Source: SIG299 sp051880375
Lineage (GTDB): Bacteria; Bacillota; Clostridia; Lachnospirales; Lachnospiraceae
Length of the DNA stretch: 64,000 bases
Assembly (NCBI GenBank): GCA_051880375.1
Contig: JBJENV010000091.1
Location: 1-64,000 of the forward strand
Direction: 5' to 3'
A model generated the notes under the pieces. That model worked only from the letters and a program-made list of their open reading frames with translations, searched no databases and was not told the DNA's origin. This document shows, piece after piece, positions 54,813 to 64,000 of this stretch. The position numbers and the translations under genes are program-made. The number at the start of each line of letters is the position of its first letter. The stretch's first letter is position 1.

Positions 54813-54883
54813 CGGGCATTCCTGTCTGTTTTACTTTACAGGTTACAAAAACAGAAGTTTAAGAAAGGGAAAGGTTGATTGAT

Positions 54884-56668
54884 ATGAGCTTGATGAGCAG
54901 TTTATATACAGGTGTATCGGGACTTTCGGTAAGCCAGAGAGGCTTAAATGCCACAGCACACAATCTTTCCAACGTGGAGACAACGGGGTATGTACGTCAG
55001 CAGGCGGTTTTTACGGATTCGTTTTACAGAAATGTCGGACAGAATTCCATTTCTTATCTTCAAATCGGACATGGCGCTCAGGCGGATGCGATTAAACAGG
55101 TAAGAGATGTGTTTTTAGATAAAGCCTACCGGCAGGAACTCGGCAGGAAGAAGTTTTACCAGTCCCAGTATGAAGCAACTTCAGAAATTGAGGATATTCT
55201 GGGTGAAACGGAGGGCGTTGCGTTTCAGAATTCCATCAAAGAACTGTGGGAGGCAATGTCGGAGCTTTGTAAGGAACCGGAAAGCATTGTAACCAGAACA
55301 AGCTTTATACAGACCGCAGTCAGCTTTATAGAGCGTGCGGAAACGGTAGCAGACCAGATTGAGGAATATCAGGTCAGCTTAAATACCGAAATTGAAAATT
55401 ATGTGGAGCGCATCAATCAAATCGGCGACCAGTTGAAGGAATTGAATGCAAAAATCCAGATGTATGAAGCAAACGGTATGGAACAGGCAAATGATTTGCG
55501 GGATGCCAGAAACCTTTTGTTAGATGAGCTTGGCGGACTTGCGGGCATCAGCTATAAAGAGAATGCAAGCGGTGTGGTTACGGTGATGCTTGAGGATTAC
55601 CCGTTTGTTACGGAGGATCTCGTATACCACATGGATACAAAATATGTGAATGAGGAAAGCGGAATGCTAAAGCCGTACTGGCCATGCTACGGTGATGTGG
55701 ATGTATTTAACTTTTATCCGCTTCCGAATTCTGCGGCGGACAGTGACCTCGGTGCCCTGAAGGGGCTTCTTCTTGCAAGAGGAGAAAAGGTCGGTAAGTA
55801 TACCGATATTCCGAAGGAACCGAAAAAGGAGGACTTTACGGATGAAAACGGAGTCTTCTGGGAGGATGAATATAAGGCAGCGCAGAGGGAGTACAAAAAG
55901 GAACTGGAGCAGTTTAATAATACAACGGATGCTTCGGCAATCGTCAGTGTTCAGGCACAGTTTGACCAGTTGATTCACGGAATTGTAACAACCATCAATG
56001 ACCTGCTTTCACCAAATAAAGAAGTAATTACCGCAGACGGCGAGAAAATTCTGATTTTTGATGAGGAGAATGCACCGGTCGGAATGGATGAAAACGCAAC
56101 ACCGGGAGAGGCACTTTTTAATCGGAAATCCATGAGCCGTTATGAAAAGACAACGGTTACGATAGAGGTGGACGGTATCTGGCAGGATGTGGAGGTCTGG
56201 AAATATAACGAAGAAGATCCGGAAAACAACTACAGCCTGTTTACGATCGGTGAAATTGAAGTCAATCCGAATATTATGAAGGACCCTTCCCTGATCCCTC
56301 TTTCCAGAAAAGGAAATACCGGTGATTATTCGGTTGACATTTGCGAGGAACTGTTATCTGCATGGCAGAAACCGTTTTCGACTCTGACGCCGAACGAATA
56401 CACGGTCAACAACTTTAACAATTATTATACAGAAATGATCGGAGCGCTCGGTACCAGAGGAGAAAAGTACAGAAACGTATATGAAGGTCAGGAAACGCTT
56501 GTGAACAGTGTGGAAAACCAGAGACAGGCAGTACATGCGGTTTCCTCTGACGAAGAGCTGACTAATATGATTAAGTTCCAGCAGGCATACAATGCTTCGG
56601 CAAGATATGTCAGCACGGTAAGTCAGATGTTGGAGCATCTGATAAATACACTTGGCGCATCAAGATAG
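54884..56668 (+). CDS. flgK: flagellar hook-associated protein 1 (FlgK)
   Basis: 594 residues. N-terminal SLYTGVSGLSVSQRGLNATAHNLSNVETTGYVRQ is the rod-hook-filament signature. C-terminal helices EELTNMIKFQQAYNASARYVSTVSQM complete the D0 domain. The middle (about 220-450) forms the variable domains. ATG 54884 preferred over TTG 54875. First hook-filament junction protein. Confidence 0.92.
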   Translation: MSLMSSLYTGVSGLSVSQRGLNATAHNLSNVETTGYVRQQAVFTDSFYRNVGQNSISYLQIGHGAQADAIKQVRDVFLDKAYRQELGRKKFYQSQYEATSEIEDILGETEGVAFQNSIKELWEAMSELCKEPESIVTRTSFIQTAVSFIERAETVADQIEEYQVSLNTEIENYVERINQIGDQLKELNAKIQMYEANGMEQANDLRDARNLLLDELGGLAGISYKENASGVVTVMLEDYPFVTEDLVYHMDTKYVNEESGMLKPYWPCYGDVDVFNFYPLPNSAADSDLGALKGLLLARGEKVGKYTDIPKEPKKEDFTDENGVFWEDEYKAAQREYKKELEQFNNTTDASAIVSVQAQFDQLIHGIVTTINDLLSPNKEVITADGEKILIFDEENAPVGMDENATPGEALFNRKSMSRYEKTTVTIEVDGIWQDVEVWKYNEEDPENNYSLFTIGEIEVNPNIMKDPSLIPLSRKGNTGDYSVDICEELLSAWQKPFSTLTPNEYTVNNFNNYYTEMIGALGTRGEKYRNVYEGQETLVNSVENQRQAVHAVSSDEELTNMIKFQQAYNASARYVSTVSQMLEHLINTLGASR

Positions 56669-56704
56669 CACTGGAACGTAAGTGCTGCAGATATGAGGTG
56701 AAGT

Positions 56705-58531
56705 ATGGCATCTACATTTTTTGGTTTAAATATCGGTACAAGCGGATTGTTTGCTGCAAAGACGGGATTAAATGTGACGGCTCATAACGTGGCAAACATT
56801 GAAACGGAGGGCTACTCCAGACAGGTTGTCAGTCAGTCGGCAGCAAGGGCGCTTCCGACAAACAACAAATACGGTATGCTTGGTTCCGGCGTGAATGTAA
56901 ATGAAATTACACAGATGAGAAGTCAGTATTATGACGAGAAATTCTGGTCAAACAGTGCATTGTCCGGAAAGTTCAGTACAAGAAATTACTTTATGACGGA
57001 AGTGCAGTCCTATCTGAATGAGGTACAGCTGGAGGGCTTTACAACGACATTTGATAAGATGTATGACGGTATACAGGAGCTTTCCAAGGATCCGTCCAAT
57101 CTGACGATTCGTACGCAGATGACGAATCATGCGCAAAGCCTTTGCGAATACTTTAATTCTCTTTCGACGAATCTGGAAAAGGTGCAGTTAGAATGTAACT
57201 ATGAGGTGAAAAATCAGGTGGACCGCATCAACTCCCTGTCGCAGCAGATTGCCTGTCTGACGCAGCAAATCAATACCGTGGAAATCGGCGGAGAGAATGC
57301 CAATGACTTGAGAGACCAGAGAGCGGTTCTGGTGGATGAATTGTCCGAAATCGTAAATGTTTCTGTGGAAGAAAAGAAAATCGGGACAAACGGTATGACA
57401 AGTTATGTGGTACGGCTGGATGGAAGAACACTTGTGGATACCTACGAAGCAAGACAGCTTACGGTAATTCCGAGAGACGTAAAGATGAACCAGTGCGATG
57501 CAGACGGTCTCTATGATGTTTACTGGGACAACGGAGAACGCCTGAATCCGGAGAGCAGTTCCCTGTCGGGGACGTTGAAAGCACTGTATGAGGTGCGTGA
57601 CGGTAACAATGAAGAAAACTTAAAGGGTTATGCGGAAGAAGTGGATGCCGGTGCAACGGAAGTGACGATACGTTATACCAATATCAATTCCATAGCAGAC
57701 TTAAATATTCCGGGAGAAGGAAGAATCAAAATCGGCAACGGAGAATACACTTACTCATCCTTTGAAGTGACGACGGACCCGGATACGGGAGAATACATTT
57801 ATACGTTCCAGTTAAATGAAGAGGCGAGAAGAGCTTATCCGGAGGATACGCCGGTTTCGGTCGGTGTTTCCGTGGATTACAAAGGAATCCCGTATTATAT
57901 GGCACAGTTAAATGAGTTTATCCGTACGTTTGCGCAGGAATTTAACTCGGTACACCGGGAAGGCATTAATCTGAACGGAGAGCGCGACGTTAATTTCTTT
58001 GCTGCCATCAGTCCGTTAAACGGAGAGGAATACAACTTAAACCGCCTTGGTAAGAACGGAGAGAACGGTACGGATATTGACGGCTTTACATCTGACCTGA
58101 CGGTAACGCAGGCATCCTATTACATGCTGACGGCATCGAGCTTTACGGTAAGTAATACAATTTTGAAGAACCCTTCTTCGGTTGCAGCGGCATCCGATAC
58201 GGTAAACGGTATCGGCAATGCGGATATTGCAAAGAAGCTGCTTGAGTTAAAATCGGACGTCAGTATGTTTAAACAGGGTGACCCGGCCTCCTATCTGGAG
58301 ACGCTGGTCGGTGAAGTCGGAGTAGATACGAAAGCGGCGGAGAACTTTGCAAAAAGTCAGGAAAACATTGTAAAATCAGTTTCTACGCAGCGGCTTTCCG
58401 TATCGGGAGTTGATATTGACGAGGAAGCGATGAGCCTGGCACGCTATCAGGAAGCATACAATCTGTCAGCGCAGGTGATTTCGGTCATGAACCAGATTTA
58501 TGACAAGCTCATTAATGAAATGGGCGTATAA
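56705..58531 (+). CDS. second FlgK paralogue
   Basis: 608 residues. FFGLNIGTSGLFAAKTGLNVTAHNVANIETEGYSRQ and the C-terminal EEAMSLARYQEAYNLSAQVISVMNQIYD match FlgK more closely than FlgL. The variable middle differs from the first copy. Two tandem FlgK genes suggest that the junction uses both proteins or that one is used under other conditions. Good GAGGTGAAGT ribosome site. Confidence 0.88.
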   Translation: MASTFFGLNIGTSGLFAAKTGLNVTAHNVANIETEGYSRQVVSQSAARALPTNNKYGMLGSGVNVNEITQMRSQYYDEKFWSNSALSGKFSTRNYFMTEVQSYLNEVQLEGFTTTFDKMYDGIQELSKDPSNLTIRTQMTNHAQSLCEYFNSLSTNLEKVQLECNYEVKNQVDRINSLSQQIACLTQQINTVEIGGENANDLRDQRAVLVDELSEIVNVSVEEKKIGTNGMTSYVVRLDGRTLVDTYEARQLTVIPRDVKMNQCDADGLYDVYWDNGERLNPESSSLSGTLKALYEVRDGNNEENLKGYAEEVDAGATEVTIRYTNINSIADLNIPGEGRIKIGNGEYTYSSFEVTTDPDTGEYIYTFQLNEEARRAYPEDTPVSVGVSVDYKGIPYYMAQLNEFIRTFAQEFNSVHREGINLNGERDVNFFAAISPLNGEEYNLNRLGKNGENGTDIDGFTSDLTVTQASYYMLTASSFTVSNTILKNPSSVAAASDTVNGIGNADIAKKLLELKSDVSMFKQGDPASYLETLVGEVGVDTKAAENFAKSQENIVKSVSTQRLSVSGVDIDEEAMSLARYQEAYNLSAQVISVMNQIYDKLINEMGV

Positions 58532-58601
58532 TGCCGGAAAATTCGGAATCGAAGAAACACGGTAAACAATAGATACAGCATAAGAAATGGGAGGACCGGG
58601 T

Positions 58602-60083
58602 ATGCGTATTACAAATAAAATGATGACAAACAATGCGCTGTATAACATCAACAATAATAAAAATCTGATGAGCGCATTGGAGCAGCAGTATTCTACGGGA
58701 AAAAAGATTACAAAGCCGTCGGATGACCCGATTGTTGCGGTGCGTGCACTGAAATTCCGTACGAATCTGTCAGAATTGAATCAGTATTACGAAAAGAACA
58801 TTCCGGATGCTCTTTCGTGGATGGATGTAACGGAAAGTGCGCTGGATTCGGTGAATGCCATTATTACATCCATGAATACCTACTGCAATCAGGGAGCGAA
58901 TGATTATCCGACGGCAGAAGACCGGAACAGCATTGTTACAAACCTGCAGCAGCTGAAAGACCAGCTGTATCAGGAGGGTAATACAAACTATGCCGGACGT
59001 TATGTGTTCAGCGGCTATAAGACGGATACTCCGCTTGTGTTTAACGAAGCGACGGAAAATCTGCATTATGAGATTACCGAGCCGTTAACCGGTAAGGATG
59101 TCGGCACGATTTCCAAGGTTGTCGGCGAAATTGATTTAGACAATTTTGACAAAAATGATCTGTCAGCATGGGATGACTCCATGCCGACAAAGATAGAGGC
59201 ATATCGCCTGCGCCTGTCTTACAGTGATTTGGATGCAGACAGCATAGCGTTTTCTTATACGGACAAGGACGGAAATCCGGGAGCGGATATTCCGGTGAAT
59301 ACAGTTTCCGTGCTGGATGCGGATGCCTATCAGCCGAAGGCAAATGAAATCAACTTTATTCCGGAAACGGGTGAGCTGATTATCGGAGAAGCGTTGTACG
59401 ATACGCTCCGGACAGCATCGGAAATTAAGGTAGACTATGAGAAAAGCAGCTTCCGACAGAATGATTTGCGCCCGGAACACTATTTTAACTGTACCAAGCT
59501 GGATACCTCCGACCCGGCAGCCGAGAAAATTACCTATACGAAGGAAGACCAGCAGATTCAGTATGAGGTGAACTTTAACCAGAAGCTGACCATTAATACA
59601 CAGGGCTCCGATGCATTTACAACGGGCATCTCCAGAATGATTGATGAAATTTTGGAAACGGTAAACGGAGTAAAGGAAGTAGAAAGTTCTATTGCCGAGG
59701 TGGACAAGATGTTGGAAGATACGACACTTTCCACAGAGCAGAGAACAAAGCTGGAGAATATCAAGGAGCAGCTAAATTCAGAGTTTACGTTAAAAACAGC
59801 TCTGATGACGGAAGCATTTCAGCGCGGAATTACAACAACGGAGAAGGAGCAGGAAATCATCAATATCGCGGTGGCAGATTTGGGCGGACGTTATAAACGT
59901 CTTCAGCTGACAGAAAGCCGCCTTTCGGACCAGCAGGTTGACTTTGAAGATTTATTATCCAGAAATGAGGATGCGGATCTGGTAGATACGATTATCAAAT
60001 ACGCATCCGCACAGACGGTTTATAATTCTTCCTTATCGGCGGCATCCAAGCTGGTACAGACTTCTCTGCTTGACTTCCTGTAA
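58602..60083 (+). CDS. flgL: flagellar hook-associated protein 3 (FlgL)
   Basis: 493 residues. MRITNKMMTNNALYNINNN and EQQYSTGKKITKPSDDP are the flagellin-like N-terminal D0/D1 pattern, and SAQTVYNSSLSAASKLVQTSLLDFL is the C-terminal D0 helix. Longer than typical FlgL (about 300), with an expanded middle at about 150-330. It links FlgK to the filament. ATG 58602 follows GGGAGGACC. Confidence 0.88.
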   Translation: MRITNKMMTNNALYNINNNKNLMSALEQQYSTGKKITKPSDDPIVAVRALKFRTNLSELNQYYEKNIPDALSWMDVTESALDSVNAIITSMNTYCNQGANDYPTAEDRNSIVTNLQQLKDQLYQEGNTNYAGRYVFSGYKTDTPLVFNEATENLHYEITEPLTGKDVGTISKVVGEIDLDNFDKNDLSAWDDSMPTKIEAYRLRLSYSDLDADSIAFSYTDKDGNPGADIPVNTVSVLDADAYQPKANEINFIPETGELIIGEALYDTLRTASEIKVDYEKSSFRQNDLRPEHYFNCTKLDTSDPAAEKITYTKEDQQIQYEVNFNQKLTINTQGSDAFTTGISRMIDEILETVNGVKEVESSIAEVDKMLEDTTLSTEQRTKLENIKEQLNSEFTLKTALMTEAFQRGITTTEKEQEIINIAVADLGGRYKRLQLTESRLSDQQVDFEDLLSRNEDADLVDTIIKYASAQTVYNSSLSAASKLVQTSLLDFL

Positions 60084-60130
60084 AAGGCATGAGAAAATAA
60101 AGATAAAAAAGAACAGAGAGGAGAACAGGA

Positions 60131-60595
60131 ATGCTAGTAAACACAAGATATTTTGGCAAAGTGGATTTGGATGATGACAAAATTCTGACCTTTGATGAGG
60201 GACTGATTGGCTTTGAAAGCCTGAAACGGTTTACACTGCTTTACGATAACGAGGGAGGAACGGAAAATCCGATTACCTGGCTGCAGAGTCTGGACGAGCC
60301 TACAGTAGCGCTTCCGGTAATCAGTCCGTTTTGTGTGATGGCGGATTACAACCCGCTTGTGGAGGATGAAGTGCTGCTCCCTCTGGGAGAGTTAAATGAG
60401 GAAAATACGGCTATTTTCTTAACGCTTACGGTTCCTTCGGACCTGACAAAGATGACAACAAACCTAAAGGCACCGATCGTAATCAATGCGGAGACGAAAA
60501 AAGGATGTCAGGTGATTGCCGAAAATCCGGAGTATGTCGTAAAATATAACATTTATGATGTGATTCAGAAAATGAAGGAAAAGAAAGGGGAGTAA
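60131..60595 (+). CDS. fliW: flagellar assembly factor FliW
   Basis: 154 residues, usual length. TRYFGKVDLDDDKILTFDEGLIGFESLKRFTLL is the FliW hallmark start. It binds CsrA and flagellin so that free flagellin levels control translation. Its stop lies 4 bases before csrA, showing translational coupling. Confidence 0.92.
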   Translation: MLVNTRYFGKVDLDDDKILTFDEGLIGFESLKRFTLLYDNEGGTENPITWLQSLDEPTVALPVISPFCVMADYNPLVEDEVLLPLGELNEENTAIFLTLTVPSDLTKMTTNLKAPIVINAETKKGCQVIAENPEYVVKYNIYDVIQKMKEKKGE

Positions 60596-60599
60596 GCCG

Positions 60600-60818
60600 A
60601 TGCTGGCATTGTCTAGAAAGTCCAACGAGTCTATCGTAATCGGACATGATGTGGAAATTACAATCCTGGAAATCAAAGGCGACCAGGTAAAACTCGGTAT
60701 CAACGCCCCGAAGTCGGTTCCGATTTACAGGAAAGAGATATATCTTCAGATTCAGGAAGCAAACAAGGAAGCCGTTGCGGGCGGAGCTTCCATTGATGCA
60801 TTAAAGAATATGTTTTAG
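60600..60818 (+). CDS. csrA: carbon storage regulator CsrA
   Basis: 72 residues. MLALSRKSNESIVIGHDVEITILEI and VKLGINAPKSVPIYRKEIYLQI are the family core with the RNA-binding Arg residues. CsrA represses flagellin translation at GGA-containing sites. The pairing with fliW is the usual control module in Firmicutes. Confidence 0.95.
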   Translation: MLALSRKSNESIVIGHDVEITILEIKGDQVKLGINAPKSVPIYRKEIYLQIQEANKEAVAGGASIDALKNMF

Positions 60819-60823
60819 ATTTC

Positions 60824-60876
60824 AAGGACAAAGAAGCGGTTTTTATAAAAAAATGCTCTTTGTCCTTTGCTTTTTT
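60824..60876 (+). terminator. intrinsic terminator after csrA
   Basis: AAGGACAAAGA (60824-60834) pairs with TCTTTGTCCTT (60857-60867), then TGCTTTTTT. Confidence 0.85.
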
Positions 60877-60887
60877 CAGGCTGCCTC

Positions 60888-60915
60888 TAAAGTATAAGGA
60901 AAAAAAGTCCGATAT
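60888..60915 (+). promoter_or_regulatory. SigD-type promoter of the flaG operon
   Basis: TAAA (60888-60891), 16-bp spacer, TCCGATAT (60908-60915). It has the same -35 extension (TAAAGTAT) and spacing as the promoter at 53911. Confidence 0.82.
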
Positions 60916-60991
60916 ACTGGTTAAGTAATTAGACACGTTGTTTTTTATTTATGCTTGCGAGAAAATGCTGTGGAAAGGAAAGGTGAATAAT

Positions 60992-61405
60992 ATGGCATTG
61001 GAATCGATTGGAGTAAAAAGTAGTATTGCATACACGGATGTAGTAAAACAGACAGTAAACAGAGAGCCAAGGACGGTACAGAACCAGGAGGCTTCTGCAG
61101 AGCTTCATAAAAAAACTACTACTCCTGTAAGCAATGAAGTAAAAGGCACGGAACCACAGGCAGGAAATGAAGAGGAAGCCGTATCCCGCAGAATGAAGAA
61201 CGCAATAGATAAGGTAAACGATAAAATGCGTCCGACCAAAACAAAATGCGAGTTCTCTTATCATGAGGAAACAAAGAGAGTTTCCATTAAGGTAATCGAT
61301 GAAGAAACCGACGAAGTCATTCGTGAAATTCCGCCGGAAGAAACACTCGAAATGATTACAAAAGCATGGGAACTGGCAGGACTTCTTGTAGACGAAAGAA
61401 GATAA
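60992..61405 (+). CDS. flaG: FlaG family flagellar protein
   Basis: 137 residues. Polar N-terminal half and a C-terminal FlaG domain (FSYHEETKRVSIKVIDEETDEVIREIPPEE). FlaG affects filament length in other bacteria. ATG 60992 follows AAAGGTGA. First of flaG-fliD-fliS. Confidence 0.87.
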   Translation: MALESIGVKSSIAYTDVVKQTVNREPRTVQNQEASAELHKKTTTPVSNEVKGTEPQAGNEEEAVSRRMKNAIDKVNDKMRPTKTKCEFSYHEETKRVSIKVIDEETDEVIREIPPEETLEMITKAWELAGLLVDERR

Positions 61406-61438
61406 AACAGAAAGCTTCCGTCGGAAAGAGAGGATAAT

Positions 61439-63901
61439 ATGGGAATTGGATTATCCGGAATGGTATCCGGTATGGACACGGATTCGATTGTAAAAGCACT
61501 CGTATCCGCGCAGCGTACAAAAGCAACAAAAATTGAAAACAAGATTACATTAAACAAGTGGACAACGGATGCGTGGTCTTCCCTGAATACGAAGATTTAT
61601 TCCTTTTATACAAAATATGCATCCAAGCTCCGTATGCAGAGTTCTTACATGACAAGAAAAGCCAGCAGTTCAAACGAGAGTGTTGCAAAGGCAACGGCAG
61701 GTTCCTCGGCGGCAGTCGGAACACATACACTGCAGGTGAAAAAGCTGGCAAGCTCCCAGTATGTAACGGGTGCCAAAGTCGGCAGCGCAGATACCTATAA
61801 TAAAAATACAAAACTGACCGAGTTCGGCAGCGGAGTTGCAGAGGGAACGTTACTTACGATTACAGGGAAAAAAGGAACCGATTCCGAGAAGGTAGTTAAG
61901 TTAGAGGTAACGGCAGATACCACGGTCAATGATTTCTTAAATGCCTGCAAGAGTGCAGGACTGACTGCAAGCTTTGATACCACGCAGCAGCGTTTCTTTA
62001 TCAGTTCCTCTCAGAGCGGTAAGGATGATGCGTTCTCCATTACAACGTCTGCTCTGAGTGAGGATGCCGCAAATGTATTTACGGGAATCGAGAACGGAAT
62101 CAACACGAGCCTGCTCACAGAAAGCGAGAAAACAAATTACGAAGCTGCAATGGCAACTCTGCGTCAGAATGTGGATGTCATCGGGGATGTTCTTGCCGAC
62201 ACGTTTGATTATGAAACAGCCGACAAGACGCAGAAAGCGGTTTATGATGCCGTGGAACTGATTAAGAATATCAGTGTAAATCAGTATGCCGGGGAAACGG
62301 CAGAAAAGAAAGTAACCGATGAGGACCTTCTTACCATCAGTAACGGTGCAGCATCGGGAAGCTTTGAACTGTACGGCACTACCTATGATTATAATGAGCT
62401 GCATACAAAAGCAGAGGACAGTATTACGACCGGCTATAAATTCCGTGCAGCAGGAGAAGCAATGCTTGCACTAAAGGAATCCGGTATTGTGCTTGGTGAG
62501 GCTTATGCGGACCCGGAGAAGCTTACCTATGCTCATGTGGAAAGTGCGGAGGAAACAAAAGCGCAGCTGGTGGCAGACGGAAAACTGGATGGCATTGATG
62601 TTACAAACATAGATGAACTGAATGCGGCAGTCGAAGCAGGGACCTTAACCGAAAGCGATGTTGAAGCATTAAAGGTTCTGAATACATGGAACTATACCGG
62701 TACGGATGCAAACGGTGATCCGGTAGATGTTCAGGCGGTTTATACCGCAAGCTATGATGCCAGTGTAAATTCCCCTGACCATGAGACGGCAGTGCAGGCG
62801 GCAATGTATGAAACCGTACTGGAGGATCATGCAGCGGAGCGTGACGCAAAGGTAGCGGAGGAAAAGGCGCTTCTGCTGGCAGATGACAGCAATACCGAAA
62901 TCAATGAATTAAAGGCACTCATAGAAACGAATTTAAGCTATGCCGCAGCGGCAGGGTCTACGGCTTCGGCAAGCGGACTTTCGGCACTGGGACTCGGGGA
63001 AATCACCGGTTCGGCAGTCAGCGAAAGTGCGGGGAACGGTATGGTAGTGGTAGAGGCAGCCAATTCCCTTGTGGTACTGGATGGCGCTACCATGGAGGAG
63101 AGCTCGAATAACTTTACCGTAAACGGCATAACCTTAGACCTTGTATCCACTACTTTAAATAAAAGTACCGGTGATTACGATTCGATTCAGATTACGGTCG
63201 GAAAAGACACGGAATCTACTTATAACCTGGTGAAGGAAGCCATTACCGAGTACAATAAGCTGATTGAAGAGATGAATGGTCTTTATTATGCAAAGTCGGC
63301 AAGAGGGTATGACCCGTTAACCGATGAACAGAAAGAGGCTATGTCGGAATCTGATATTGAAAACTGGGAAGGAAAAATCAAAGGAGCGCTGCTTCGGAGA
63401 GATGAATCCCTCGGCGGACTGCTTAGCGGTATGAGAACGGCATTAAGTTCCACTTATACCAATGAAGACGGAAAAGAGTTTTCACTTTCCAGCTTCGGTA
63501 TTGTGACGGGTAACTATACGGAATACGGAAAGCTTCATATTTACGGCGATGAAGAGGATTCTACCTATGGCATTTATCAGGACAGATTAAAGGCAGCACT
63601 GGAGGAAGATCCGGACGAGGTAATGAATGCGCTGTCGAGTATTTTCGGTAATCTGTATTCTACGATGACGGAGAAATGTGCAAAGACAGAAATCAGCAGT
63701 GCCCTGACGTTCTATAATGATAAGCAGTACAATACGCTGCTCGAGGGCTACGAAAAGGATTTGGACAAGATGGAAGACAAAATTGCGGATCTTGAAGACC
63801 GTTACTATAAGCAGTTTACTGCAATGGAAACGGCGCTTTCCAAGCTGCAGAGTCAGACAAATTCACTGGCATCCATGCTTGGAACAAGTTCCGGACAGTA
63901 A
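61439..63901 (+). CDS. fliD: flagellar filament cap protein FliD
   Basis: 820 residues, on the long side for FliD. GLSGMVSGMDTDSIVKALVSAQRTKATKIENKI is the FliD_N opening, and the C-terminal coiled coil (YEKDLDKMEDKIADLEDRYYKQFTAMETALSKLQSQTNSL) is FliD_C. The expanded middle (about 250-560) is rich in Ala, Glu and Asp and probably forms the outer cap domain. Caps the filament and places flagellin. Confidence 0.92.
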   Translation: MGIGLSGMVSGMDTDSIVKALVSAQRTKATKIENKITLNKWTTDAWSSLNTKIYSFYTKYASKLRMQSSYMTRKASSSNESVAKATAGSSAAVGTHTLQVKKLASSQYVTGAKVGSADTYNKNTKLTEFGSGVAEGTLLTITGKKGTDSEKVVKLEVTADTTVNDFLNACKSAGLTASFDTTQQRFFISSSQSGKDDAFSITTSALSEDAANVFTGIENGINTSLLTESEKTNYEAAMATLRQNVDVIGDVLADTFDYETADKTQKAVYDAVELIKNISVNQYAGETAEKKVTDEDLLTISNGAASGSFELYGTTYDYNELHTKAEDSITTGYKFRAAGEAMLALKESGIVLGEAYADPEKLTYAHVESAEETKAQLVADGKLDGIDVTNIDELNAAVEAGTLTESDVEALKVLNTWNYTGTDANGDPVDVQAVYTASYDASVNSPDHETAVQAAMYETVLEDHAAERDAKVAEEKALLLADDSNTEINELKALIETNLSYAAAAGSTASASGLSALGLGEITGSAVSESAGNGMVVVEAANSLVVLDGATMEESSNNFTVNGITLDLVSTTLNKSTGDYDSIQITVGKDTESTYNLVKEAITEYNKLIEEMNGLYYAKSARGYDPLTDEQKEAMSESDIENWEGKIKGALLRRDESLGGLLSGMRTALSSTYTNEDGKEFSLSSFGIVTGNYTEYGKLHIYGDEEDSTYGIYQDRLKAALEEDPDEVMNALSSIFGNLYSTMTEKCAKTEISSALTFYNDKQYNTLLEGYEKDLDKMEDKIADLEDRYYKQFTAMETALSKLQSQTNSLASMLGTSSGQ

Positions 63902-63934
63902 CAAATATCAGAGAAAAAAGCGGAGGTACATACT

Positions 63935-64000
63935 ATGGCAATGAATGCAGCAACACTCTATCAGGGAACAAAGGTAAATACAGCATCTCCTGCGGAGCTT
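63935..64000 (+). CDS. fliS: flagellar export chaperone FliS, start only
   Basis: ATG 63935 after CGGAGG gives MAMNAATLYQGTKVNTASPAEL before the window ends. YQ..KVNTASPAEL is the FliS opening. Expected flagellin chaperone in the order flaG-fliD-fliS. Truncated by the window edge. Confidence 0.82.
   Translation, partial: MAMNAATLYQGTKVNTASPAEL

Overview
The window looks like the chromosome of a motile, anaerobic, Gram-positive gut Clostridium-type bacterium, most likely a Lachnospiraceae member of the Roseburia/Lachnospira/Agathobacter kind. Supporting signs are a flagellar late operon with FliW-CsrA and SigD-type promoters, pyruvate formate-lyase fermentation genes, GH51 and GH31 glycosidases, a teichoic-acid type cluster (tagD plus TagF-like proteins), an SLH-domain surface protein, DAP decarboxylase, and AGGAGG-type ribosome binding sites. 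The species cannot be fixed from the sequence alone. I saw no rRNA, tRNA, CRISPR array or intact insertion sequence.

Layout. 0-7.6 kb is an accessory, AT-rich stretch of small single genes: a PHP-domain phosphatase, four GNAT acetyltransferases, a nitrilase-like amidase, two membrane-anchored XRE regulators, and a MerR regulator fused to a decayed serine-beta-lactamase-like domain. 7.6-15.3 kb holds housekeeping and transport genes: DUF3784, a CPA2 antiporter, a uridine-kinase-like protein, a YdcF/SanA protein, GH51 arabinofuranosidase, a cell-wall amidase and an MFS transporter. 15.3-19.8 kb (minus strand) holds an orphan HipA-like kinase and the pfl locus, in which the glycyl-radical domain is a separate gene. 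19.9-25.9 kb holds an autoregulated XRE/DUF3169 pair, a NatA/NatB-like ABC exporter and an SLC13/ArsB-type permease. 25.9-31.1 kb holds GH31, an OPT transporter and an iron alcohol dehydrogenase.

31.4-38.7 kb is a surface and signalling region. It has a secreted EEP-fold phosphodiesterase with a jacalin-like lectin tail, an AgrC/AgrA-like (GHKL/LytTR) two-component system, a divergent lipoprotein gene preceded by a 16-bp direct repeat, and an SLH protein. 38.8-45.0 kb carries parC and parE, separated by about 2 kb of decaying genes and a palindromic element. 45.2-52.4 kb is a glycerol-phosphate polymer cluster with three tandem TagF-glycosyltransferase paralogues that have lost different domains. 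lysA follows. From 53.9 kb to the end lies flgM-flgN-flgK-flgK2-flgL-fliW-csrA, then flaG-fliD-fliS, each block led by a nearly identical SigD-type promoter.

The best candidates for something undescribed are the MerR/pseudo-beta-lactamase regulator with a textbook 19-bp-spacer operator, the two-gene pyruvate formate-lyase, the complementary decay of the TagF-GT paralogues, the LytTR direct repeat between divergent promoters, and the palindromic element next to parE.
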